A stretch of DNA of 7,644 nt. Origin: CAMYMG01 sp038259455 (GTDB lineage: Bacteria > Pseudomonadota > Alphaproteobacteria > Rhizobiales > Rhizobiaceae). The position numbers and the translations under genes are program-made. The DNA lies in the NCBI GenBank assembly GCA_038259455.1, contig JBBSOT010000245.1, forward strand, positions 1-7,644, read 5' to 3'. Shown one piece after another: positions 1 to 6,221 of this stretch; within the stretch, counting starts at the first letter, position 1; each line of letters starts with the position of its first letter. Below the pieces are notes generated by a model. That model worked only from the letters and a program-made list of their open reading frames with translations. It made no database searches and had not been told where the DNA came from.

Positions 1-1
1 C

Positions 2-469
2 CAGAACGAGGCCTTTCTGGCGGCCAGCCTGCGCGCCTTTGCCGAGGGACACAGGGCCAGCGGCTTCATGGCGATCCCGGCGACACTGGTCGAAAGCGAT
101 CGGATCGATGCGCTCGCCAGCCATTTTGCGGCGCTGCCCTGGCCGGCGAACCGGGCGGCAGGGGACGCATCCGACGAAGCCGTGGCCAACGGCGAGGCGA
201 TCGCCCGCAACGGCATCCCGCGCAAGGGCGTGCCGGCTTGTCTGGGCTGCCACGGCGGCGAGGCCCGCAACCCGTCCTATCCCCGCATCGCCGGTCAGAA
301 GCGACAATATCTCGCATCGCAGCTGCAGCTCTTCCGTGCCGGAGAACGCGGCGGAGGTCCGTCCAGCCATCTGATGAGGAATGCTGCGCGAGGTCTGGAA
401 GACAAGGATATTGACAACCTTGCCGCCTATTTTTCCACTCTGGATGGGCTTCACCCGACAAGCAGATAG
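2..469 (+). CDS. Di-heme c4-like cytochrome c, C-terminal part (5' end outside window)
   Basis: Periplasmic electron-carrier protein; the reading frame is open from the first bases, so the N-terminus and first heme-binding CxxCH lie upstream. The first 50 or so visible residues look like the end of one cytochrome c domain: an ASGFMAIPA stretch whose Met (68-70) could be the distal heme ligand, then a helix ending HFAALPW. A second domain follows with the heme motif CLGCH at 239-253 and a likely distal Met in SSHLMRNAA (374-376), closing with the usual C-terminal helix (DIDNLAAYFSTL). Two tandem domains of about 90 residues each match the cytochrome c4 / class I c family. The Met codon at 68 is internal and not a start. 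The electron partner cannot be told from this window, since any oxidase or dehydrogenase genes would be upstream. Confidence 0.88.
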   Translation, partial: QNEAFLAASLRAFAEGHRASGFMAIPATLVESDRIDALASHFAALPWPANRAAGDASDEAVANGEAIARNGIPRKGVPACLGCHGGEARNPSYPRIAGQKRQYLASQLQLFRAGERGGGPSSHLMRNAARGLEDKDIDNLAAYFSTLDGLHPTSR

Positions 470-556
470 CTGCAACGGCTGCAGCCGAGATCAGGAACAG
501 GTATTGGACTCCCTTCCAATTCGCTCGGCCTGCGGGTCATTCGGTCAGACAATAGT

Positions 557-673
557 ATGCGCGGCGCAGTACCAAATCCTTGCTGCCCAACCGGCATGGC
601 ATGGCCTTGCCCAAGCTGCTTGGAGACGCGTGGCAGATATGGAATAAGGTCTGGTCAACCAGCTTGCGAATGA
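557..673 (+). CDS. Candidate 38-aa cysteine-rich small ORF, unrecognised
   Basis: An ATG at 557 opens a 38-codon frame ending in TGA at 671-673, which directly abuts the ATG of the ATP-grasp gene at 674. The predicted peptide carries five cysteines (residues 9, 10, 18, 21 and 34), including a CC pair and a CPSC motif, and is rich in proline and glycine. There is no convincing Shine-Dalgarno sequence before 557, and the frame is open upstream to the cytochrome c stop, so the ORF could be chance in GC-rich sequence. In its favour, the downstream gene also lacks a good ribosome binding site, and the TGA-ATG contact would permit translational coupling. An alternative internal ATG lies at 596. I recognise no family. 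A small peptide substrate of the neighbouring enzymes is one possibility, held only as speculation. Confidence 0.2.
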   Translation: MRGAVPNPCCPTGMAWPCPSCLETRGRYGIRSGQPACE

Positions 674-1726
674 ATGATCAACATCTTCGTCCATGAAAAC
701 AATCAGCGCACGGTCCGTCGCCTTGTCTCAGGCGGATCCTTCAACCTGCGCCCGCTGGTTTATCAGGACGTGTTTCGCAAGATGGCTGTGCCGCTCGGCA
801 GCGCGATTTTCACCGATCTCGAATTTCTAAGTCCGCTGGAGCGCGAAGTCGCCGCCAGCATGGCAATGGCCATCCAGCAAGCCGTGCCAGGCACCCCTGT
901 CCTGAACCATCCGGCGCATGCGTGCGAGCGCTATGAACTGTTGCGGCGGATGTGCAGGAAAGGCGCCTCTCCCGTCAGCGTCTTGCGCCTCGACAGTGGC
1001 GATCTTCCGGACAAATACCCCGTCTTCATTCGTGCCGAAGATGGCTACCTCGGACCGGAATCTGGCTTGCTGAACGACGAGAAGGAATATCTCGAAGCCG
1101 TTGATTCACTGAAGAGAAGTGGCAAGCCGGTCAAGGGTCGCATTGCGGTGTCCTACGAGGCGGAGCCCAACGCTGACGGATATTTCCGCAAGTACGGCGC
1201 GTTTCGCGTCGGCGATCACATCATTCCCCAGCATGTTCTCTACAATAGCGACTGGGTCGTTAAGTCGAACGCCCTCGGCCGCAGGCCGGAACTGGTCGCC
1301 GAAGAGCTATCCTACATACGGGAAAATCCTCACGAGATCCGTTTAAGGGACGCCTTTGACACCGGCGAGTTGCAGTTCGGACGCGCCGACTACGGCGTCA
1401 GGAATGGCAATTTCGTGCTTTATGAGATCAACACGAACCCGTCCTTTCCCCGCTTCAAGGGCGGCTCGCCTGAACGCTCCGAGAGACGCGAACTGATCCG
1501 GGAAAAACTCAAGCTGGCTTTCGCGTCCATCGATGACAACGAGCGATCCTCGAAGTGGATCAGCTTCATGCCCTTGCAGCCATACAGGAGGTTTCAGGAA
1601 CCGCGATCCTGGAGCGTGTGGACCAGAACCGCTTGGCGCATGAGGGTGTTCTTGCGGCGGCGGCAAAAAAAGCGCTCGGGCTCGACACTGTTGCCAAATG
1701 TCAAGGACGTCTCGGGGTCGGCTTGA
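674..1726 (+). CDS. ATP-grasp-fold protein, probably frameshifted in its C-terminal region
   Basis: The 350-residue frame resembles ATP-grasp enzymes, which use ATP to join a carboxylate to an amine or thiol through an acyl phosphate. Visible signs are a KYPVFIRAEDGYLGPESG segment (residues 114-131), placed like the nucleotide-binding beta strand and glycine-rich loop, and GRADYG...LYEINTNP (236-256), the typical metal-binding Asp and Glu-x-Asn (D239, E251, N253). The start at 674 fits the MINIFVHENN opening but has no clear Shine-Dalgarno sequence. After about residue 290 the frame turns rich in Trp and Arg and looks non-coding. The -1 frame from about 1537 to 1779 instead reads as helical, Ala/Leu/Glu-rich protein and stops 15 bases before the next gene. 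One missing base near 1537-1556 would restore a protein of about 368 residues. The substrate is unknown; it is probably co-transcribed with the methyltransferase downstream. Confidence 0.72.
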   Translation: MINIFVHENNQRTVRRLVSGGSFNLRPLVYQDVFRKMAVPLGSAIFTDLEFLSPLEREVAASMAMAIQQAVPGTPVLNHPAHACERYELLRRMCRKGASPVSVLRLDSGDLPDKYPVFIRAEDGYLGPESGLLNDEKEYLEAVDSLKRSGKPVKGRIAVSYEAEPNADGYFRKYGAFRVGDHIIPQHVLYNSDWVVKSNALGRRPELVAEELSYIRENPHEIRLRDAFDTGELQFGRADYGVRNGNFVLYEINTNPSFPRFKGGSPERSERRELIREKLKLAFASIDDNERSSKWISFMPLQPYRRFQEPRSWSVWTRTAWRMRVFLRRRQKKRSGSTLLPNVKDVSGSA

Positions 1727-1794
1727 CGTTGAAACCGCGGCTCCGAACCTGGCAAGTGAATAGCCGGCAAACTCCGTAAACAGAGGCGTCTAGA

Positions 1795-2706
1795 ATGATC
1801 AAGGCCGATTCCATGTCCGTTCGGCCCCTGCCCGATGCGGACACTTATGGCGAGGACCTTCGCGGCAACCTGCAGCGCGTGCTGTCTCTGGCGCCGGCAC
1901 ATTGCGCCGGCTGCGCCGACTACCACATCCGGACCGTCGCTCACCGTGCGACAGGCGAGCCTTTCGGGATTGATTCCGACAGGCCGCAAATCGTTGCGAT
2001 GGTGGCAGGCATTGCCGCAAAACTCATCAAGATGCGGACAGGACCCGTCGATGTCGTCATCGCCGGTTCCGCTGATACCGGCATCCTGGCAACCGTAGCC
2101 CATGCCATTTCGACAACAAGCCCCCAGGCATTGGCGCGGTGTCGATTTACCGTTCTCGATCTTTGCCCGACCCCGCTTATGCTTTGCGGGCACTATGCGG
2201 GAGAGCACAATCTCGACTTCTCCTGTTCGACGGCAGATCTGACCGCCTTGGCAGCTGACTTTCCTGCCGACTTGCTGGTCCTGCACAGCGTTTTTCGCTT
2301 CATCGACAGCGAACGCCAACCAGATGTCCTGGCGCGCCTCTGCTCTTGGATCAAGCCGGGCGGCGCGATGGTTTTCTCCAACCGGATCAAGACAAGCACG
2401 GCCGAAGAAACGGCTGCGGACATAGCCCATCGCAGACAACGAAACGAGCGCGTTTCTGCCATGAGCGCCCAGGGCGACCTTTCTTTCGATGGTGATCGAG
2501 AGGCGGTCATCGCTGGCCTCGAACGGTCCCTGACCACAGACGAGAGCCGGAGGGGAGAGTTCAGGGACGCAGGACAATTAAGGCGCCTGCTCGAGAAGGC
2601 ACCACTCACCCTGACAACGTTCGACGAAATCGCCATGCCAATCGGCGGCGATGGCAGGCCCGCGTTCGACAGGAAGCGGGTTCTGGCCTTGCTGGAGAGG
2701 ACGTGA
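1795..2706 (+). CDS. Class I SAM-dependent methyltransferase with N-terminal CxxCxxxH motif
   Basis: A 303-residue protein with the Rossmann-type methyltransferase motifs in order: motif I VDVVIAGSADTG (residues 85-96, SAM-binding loop), motif II FTVLDLCPTPL (118-128, with Asp to hold the SAM ribose), a motif IV-like ADLLVLHSVFRFID (158-171) and post-motif WIKPGGAMVFSNR (185-197). Before the fold lies AHCAGCADYH (35-44), a CxxCxxxH arrangement that might bind metal or the substrate. The C-terminal third is charged and helical and is not recognised. The ATG at 1795 has an AGAGGCG-like ribosome binding site at 1781-1787; Met7 (1813) is an alternative start. The gene follows the ATP-grasp gene by 68 bases, or by 15 if that frame is corrected, which suggests one transcript. 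It converges with the transporter permease, leaving 25 bases between their stops. The methyl acceptor is unknown. Confidence 0.8.
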   Translation: MIKADSMSVRPLPDADTYGEDLRGNLQRVLSLAPAHCAGCADYHIRTVAHRATGEPFGIDSDRPQIVAMVAGIAAKLIKMRTGPVDVVIAGSADTGILATVAHAISTTSPQALARCRFTVLDLCPTPLMLCGHYAGEHNLDFSCSTADLTALAADFPADLLVLHSVFRFIDSERQPDVLARLCSWIKPGGAMVFSNRIKTSTAEETAADIAHRRQRNERVSAMSAQGDLSFDGDREAVIAGLERSLTTDESRRGEFRDAGQLRRLLEKAPLTLTTFDEIAMPIGGDGRPAFDRKRVLALLERT

Positions 2707-2731
2707 TCGAGGTTGAGCCTTGCCGCGCCAG

Positions 2732-4617
2732 CTACCGGAACAATTCACCGACATAGCCGAACGAAAATGGCAGCCCCAACAATTCTTGCAGCATCAGGAC
2801 CTGCAGCAGGCCGACAACGAACAGGATGACCGGCATCCAGATCCAACGCTTCGCATAGGTCTTGCGCACCACGGCAACAAAGGCCAGCGAGGCTGGGATG
2901 AGGCCGATGAAAGGTGTTCCGACGAGATAAAGAGCCAAAGCAGCGCCCATGCGGATCGAGATCACAGGCGATCGGACCGCCTCCTCGCGAAACACGACGC
3001 GCCTCAACGCGAACGCCGATGCGCCGATCATCACCACCGACGCCATGACTGGCGCAATCCAAGAGGAACCCACGAATCCTTTGGCGCCGACAATTGCAAC
3101 GACGCCCAGCGCCGCCAGGCCTGACAAGACGCCGATGGCTGCCGGGCGCGAGCGCTTGAATCTCACACCGTCTTCCGGTCGCCGAAGCCGCCAGAGCACC
3201 ACAAGCAAGGCGCTTCCCAGAAGCAGGACACCCGGCCGCAGCATGGCCGACGGTCCAAAAATCTCGACGGTTTTCGCCAGCGATATCTCGACCATTGGTC
3301 CCATGACGAAACCGAGCAGGAACGGCGCCCTCGGCAAGCCGGCAAGGTAGAGCACGACGCCCAGTGCGCCACCCGCTGCGAACTGGACGAGGCCGATCGA
3401 GGTGCCGCCAGAACCCAACGCGGCGGTAACCACGGCAACCATCGCGAAGGCGGCAATCGATTTCGGCCGGATTGTCGTCCATCGGACCAGGAATGGTGCG
3501 ATCGCGAGAAACAGGGGAACTGTAAGGACGTTCGCCAGGATGACGGTCCAGCCGAAAGTCATGGCGATCGGCAACTCCGTCGTCAAAAGGCTTGGCCCTA
3601 CATCGATGCCCAGCATGGCAAAACCGCCAAGCAAGATGGCCATGCTCGAGCTGCCCGGAATACCGAAGAACACGGTCGGTATCAGTGCCCCGCCTTCCTT
3701 GGCATTGTTGGCGGCTTCCGGCGCGATGACACCGGCAATGGCCCCTTCGCCAAACCGTGTGTCGCTCCGGTTCCGCGCCGATGCGTCAGCATAGGCAATC
3801 CATACGGCAACGCTTGACCCGGCGCCTGGCATCATCCCGATCAGAATCCCGATCACCGTGCTGCGAAGCATCACCATTTTGTGGCGAAAGGCTTCGGCCA
3901 TGCCCGAGATCATGCGCGGCAACTCTGCGACAGTGGCCGTATGCGGCTTGGACTCGGAGGTGGCGGCAAGGGCAAGCATTTCAGGAATCACAAACAGGCC
4001 GCCAATGACGGCAATCGTTTCAAGCCCGTCCCAGAGATCCAGCCGGCCGAAGGTGAAGCGTTGCTCGGCCGTCAACGGGTCAAGCCCGACCGTCGAGGCC
4101 AGTACGCCAAGAGCTGCGATGGCAGCCCCCGCGCTGGCCTGTCGGTCCGACAGCGAAGAAACCAGGGCAAGGCCGAGCAAAGACAGAACGAGAAACTCCG
4201 GGGCGCCAATGCTTGAGACGATGGGACGAACCACCGGCACAGCCAGCATGAAAACCAGCGCACCCAGCACGCCCCCACTGCCGATGCTGAAAGGCTTGCA
4301 CCCAGGGCCTCGGCGCCCCTGCCCTTGCGCTGGAGCTGAAAGCCGTCAATGGCTGTCGCCGCCTCGGATGCCGAGGTCGGCAGACCGTAGGCAATTGGCA
4401 TGATGGAGCCGGAGGTATGAACGACGGCATGCATCGATATGAGAAACACAGCGCCGCCGAGCGGGCCGAAAGCGAGCGCCAGCGGCAATGCGAGCAGCAG
4501 GCCGATCCGGCCGCCAATACCTGGAACGACGCCGGCAGCGAAGCCGACGCCGACGCCAAGCAGCAATGGCCCGAGAAGCGATGGCTGTAGCAGTGATTGC
4601 AATGCCTCGAAAATCAA
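2732..4617 (-). pseudogene. tctA: TctA-like TTT permease fused to a TctB-like domain, broken by a one-base frameshift
   Basis: Inner-membrane permease of a tripartite tricarboxylate transporter, driving ion-coupled carboxylate uptake. The 5' part (4617 to about 4277) encodes the first TctA half, with VVPGIGG (residues 30-36) and SGSIMPIAYGLPTSASEAATAIDG. The rest continues in another frame from about 4270 and holds the second-half motifs MMPGAGSSVA, APEAANNAKEGGALIPT and GIPGSSS. The break is at 4272-4276, a run of five C on + (five G in the gene). A sixth G gives ...ASAVGGVLGALVF..., a perfect TctA join, and one 628-residue protein. The last 130 or so residues (about 2735-3150) are a four-helix TctB-like segment ending LQELLGLPF, so the small subunit is fused to the large one. 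The start is TTG at 4617 with GGTGAG just upstream; it lies 51 bases after the tctC stop. It is either a true pseudogene or a sequencing error. Confidence 0.85.
2735..3150 (-). other. TctB-like membrane domain fused to the C-terminus of the TctA permease
   Basis: After the TctA core ends (near residue 480 of the corrected protein) comes a charged linker (WRLRRPEDGVRFKRSR), then about 130 residues with four predicted membrane helices. The last pair (IRMGAALALYLVGTPFIGLIPA and WMPVILFVVGLLQVLMLQELLG, each split by polar residues) follow the TctB pattern, including the closing LLGLPF. TctB is normally a separate protein of about 150 residues encoded between tctC and tctA. Here no separate tctB exists, because tctC and tctA are only 51 bases apart. 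This makes the fusion reading more likely. The assignment rests on helix layout and the terminal motif, since TctB sequences are poorly conserved. Confidence 0.7.
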
Positions 4618-4668
4618 CTGCCGCTCACCGGACTTGCCCGCCTGATATCCAGTACCGCGGGGGATTCG

Positions 4669-5724
4669 CTAGCAAGAGCGATCGCCGTCTGCCCGGCGCC
4701 GCCCGCAATCCAGCGTATCGGACAGTATGTCGCGCAACTGTGACTTTCGGGAAAGCAGTGCGGTCAGCTTCTGTTGCACCTGCTCCCCGCCAAGCGGCTC
4801 GATCGCCAGATCCAGGGCTGCGGCTTCCGCCAGAAAGGCCGGGCTCGACACAGCTGTATCAAACGCTGCTCTCAGGGCCGCCAGATCCTCTTTCACGATC
4901 GACGGAGGAGCGGCTACCCAGCGGCCAAGGTTGTTCGACAGTTCGATGAATTCGACGAGCGGTTCGTACTGTTCGGGCGCCAAGTCGCGAAGCAGCGGAA
5001 CAGCCTGGTCGACGGATGGGTGGGGAACCTCGTTCAGGCGAAGCAGCGCTAGGGCTTCGCCTCTGTCCAGCATCTTCTTCTGGCTCGGATAGGAGCCCGT
5101 TATTAACTGGGCTTCACCGCTCAGCATGGCCAGGGCACGCTGCCCGCCATCGTAGCCGGGCACCGGCTTGATCGGCAGTTTGAGCAGGGCATTGAGCAGG
5201 AAGCTCTCCGAGGCGCTTCGCGAGACAATCGTGCTGGCAGGGAAGAACGCCGGTTCGGTTCGCTGGGCCAATTGCTCGATCGAGACAATGTTGCTTTTTG
5301 TGCTTGCGATCAAGACACGTTCGTCCACCGCCATTTTCCCGATCCAGTTGAAATCCGCGAGGCTTATCGGGACCATGTCGTCCGACTCAAGCTCCGAGTA
5401 GAGCAGTGCCGTCTCGAACAGTCCGATCGTAAGGTCGCCCGGTGCCGCTTCGGCGATGCGCTTTGCCGCTAGCCGTCCATCCGCGGCAGCCACGACCTCG
5501 ACAGTAAGTTGTGCAGCAGGCAGCGCGATGGCGAGATGCTTTGCCAGCAGCCTGGAATAGGCTTCGTAGCCGCCCGATCCCTCCGTGCCGACGAGAAAGG
5601 CGATGCGCCGCCCCTCGAGAGATTGGCCCCTTGCAACAGAAGGCATTGCCAGGAGGGCTGACGTCATCGCGATGAAGCGGCGCCTGGAAAGCCGGCAGCT
5701 TGCGTTTTCGTAGGTCAAGGGCAT
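4669..5724 (-). CDS. tctC: TctC-like periplasmic binding protein of a TTT transporter, Tat signal peptide
   Basis: A 351-residue extracytoplasmic solute-binding protein that would deliver a carboxylate-type substrate to the TctA/B permease encoded next. The N-terminus has a twin-arginine signal, SRRRFIA (residues 13-19), a hydrophobic stretch (TSALLAMPSVA) and a likely cleavage near residue 31. The mature part has TctC hallmarks: GSGGYEAYSRLLAKHL (49-64, cf. the family's GGGYD...ARLLA), APGDLTIGLFE (94-104) and GYDGGQRALAMLSGEAQLITG (190-210). Its usual Asp in GGYD is Glu here. The ATG at 5724 follows AAAGAGG with no spacing, so translation may really begin at TTG 5718, six bases from that site; TTG also overlaps the TGA of an upstream ORF as TTGA. 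The ligand cannot be inferred. The gene leads a tctC-tctAB operon. Confidence 0.88.
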   Translation of the reverse strand: MPLTYENASCRLSRRRFIAMTSALLAMPSVARGQSLEGRRIAFLVGTEGSGGYEAYSRLLAKHLAIALPAAQLTVEVVAAADGRLAAKRIAEAAPGDLTIGLFETALLYSELESDDMVPISLADFNWIGKMAVDERVLIASTKSNIVSIEQLAQRTEPAFFPASTIVSRSASESFLLNALLKLPIKPVPGYDGGQRALAMLSGEAQLITGSYPSQKKMLDRGEALALLRLNEVPHPSVDQAVPLLRDLAPEQYEPLVEFIELSNNLGRWVAAPPSIVKEDLAALRAAFDTAVSSPAFLAEAAALDLAIEPLGGEQVQQKLTALLSRKSQLRDILSDTLDCGRRRADGDRSC

Positions 5725-5870
5725 CCTCTTTGTTGGTATAAGCGCTGAGCTTTACCCTTCGTTACGCCGACGCGCAATTTGCTCTGATCACGGCTCTCAG
5801 CCAGTGTCGTCACGGCAATGAGCCCCGGTTGCGGAATGTCCAGAATACGGGACTCCTTTGGGGCGGCAGG
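5715..5870 (-). pseudogene. Remnant of a GNAT-family acetyltransferase (C-terminal fragment)
   Basis: The minus-strand frame ending in TGA at 5715-5717 encodes a stretch that reads like the second half of a GNAT acetyltransferase. It has PQPGLIAVTTLAESR, placed like the acetyl-CoA-binding motif A and its helix, then KLRVGVTKGKAQRLYQQRGC, matching the family's beta strand and 'N-x-x-A-x-x-LY-x-x-x-GF' element. It stops right after GCP, where GNAT proteins usually have another strand. No N-terminal half is seen upstream, where the lipoprotein gene begins on the other strand. An AAAGGAG sits upstream in this strand (about 5855-5861), but no ATG follows. Its TGA overlaps TTG 5718 of tctC. I infer a decayed or truncated gene. 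The longer open frame up to 6578 is only the shadow of map. Confidence 0.4.
5725..5731 (-). promoter_or_regulatory. Ribosome binding site of tctC that questions the ATG start
   Basis: The gene strand reads AAAGAGG immediately followed by ATG (5724), a spacing of zero, which is too close for normal initiation. The TTG at 5718 lies six bases downstream, at an ideal distance. Starting there removes only two residues and leaves the whole Tat signal intact. Confidence 0.5.
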
Positions 5871-5909
5871 CTGTGCTATTGCACAGGTGATTGCAACGGA
5901 GACTTGTCG

Positions 5910-6083
5910 ATGCGCCGGATCCCCCTCTTGATGTTGCTGCCCCTGACATTGCTGGTCGCCTGCCAAAGCAGCCCCCCGACGCAGCGCCCGGTCGGTCAGT
6001 GCAATCCGCGCGAAGCAGACGCCGGAAATTGCAATGTTTCGTCTTCCATCTATGTGTTTCCCGAACTCAGCAACGCCTACTAG
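5910..6083 (+). CDS. Small lipoprotein, 57 aa, function unknown
   Basis: The ATG at 5910 with GGAGA at 5898-5902 starts a 57-residue protein with a lipoprotein signal: a short basic N-terminus (MRRIP), a hydrophobic core of Leu and Met, and the lipobox LVAC with the lipidated Cys at residue 18. The mature part is about 40 residues. It is Ser/Pro/Gln-rich at first (QSSPPTQRP), then has two more cysteines (31 and 41) ten residues apart that could form a disulfide, and ends FPELSNAY. An upstream in-frame ATG at 5829 would place 27 extra residues before the signal and lacks sense. Lys or Gln at +2 decides lipoprotein sorting in enterics; here it is Gln, suggesting the outer membrane if the same rule holds. 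No known family is recognised. It precedes map by 138 bases. Confidence 0.65.
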   Translation: MRRIPLLMLLPLTLLVACQSSPPTQRPVGQCNPREADAGNCNVSSSIYVFPELSNAY

Positions 6084-6221
6084 ATCGGTTGCCGGTGCTG
6101 GGACAGACTTGCATTGGGCCATGGCGCAGAACGGCGCAAGGCTTGAATGATCGGTGCCGAGGTGCCAAATCACCGGCGATAATGATTGGCTCGCCAGCCA
6201 TCCATCGATGAGAATGCAACA
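6084..6221 (+). promoter_or_regulatory. Intergenic region before map; possible weak promoter
   Basis: A GATAAT at 6178-6183 resembles a -10 element and lies 39 bases before the map ATG. No good -35 hexamer is at the right distance (TTGAAT at 6144 is too far, with a 28-base spacer). The stretch also holds an imperfect 12-base direct repeat, GATCGGT(T)GCCG, at 6083-6094 and 6149-6159. No terminator hairpin with a T run is visible after the lipoprotein gene. Confidence 0.2.

Noticed and set aside
476..487. Perfect 12-base palindrome CGGCTGCAGCCG just after the cytochrome c stop.
   Set aside because: It has no loop and no T run, so it is not a convincing terminator; a 12-base palindrome of this composition can occur by chance.
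381..647. An 88-codon + strand frame across the cytochrome c end and the gap.
   Set aside because: Its first third is out of frame with cytochrome c and the rest shows no family likeness or ribosome binding site.
1594..2577. A 327-codon open frame on the minus strand.
   Set aside because: It lies antisense to the methyltransferase gene, is rich in Cys, Arg and Gly, and has no recognisable domain, as expected of a GC-rich shadow.
2707..2731. Possible shared terminator between the convergent methyltransferase and permease genes.
   Set aside because: The 25-base spacer contains no stem-loop with a T run on either strand.
2745..3482. A 245-codon open frame on the minus strand, and several + strand frames over 2720-4400.
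   Set aside because: They overlap the well-supported TctA/TctB membrane protein in other frames and have Arg- or Pro-rich, low-complexity content.
6083..6159. Direct repeat GATCGGT(T)GCCG, two copies 66 bases apart.
   Set aside because: Short, imperfect and not at a clear element border; most likely chance.
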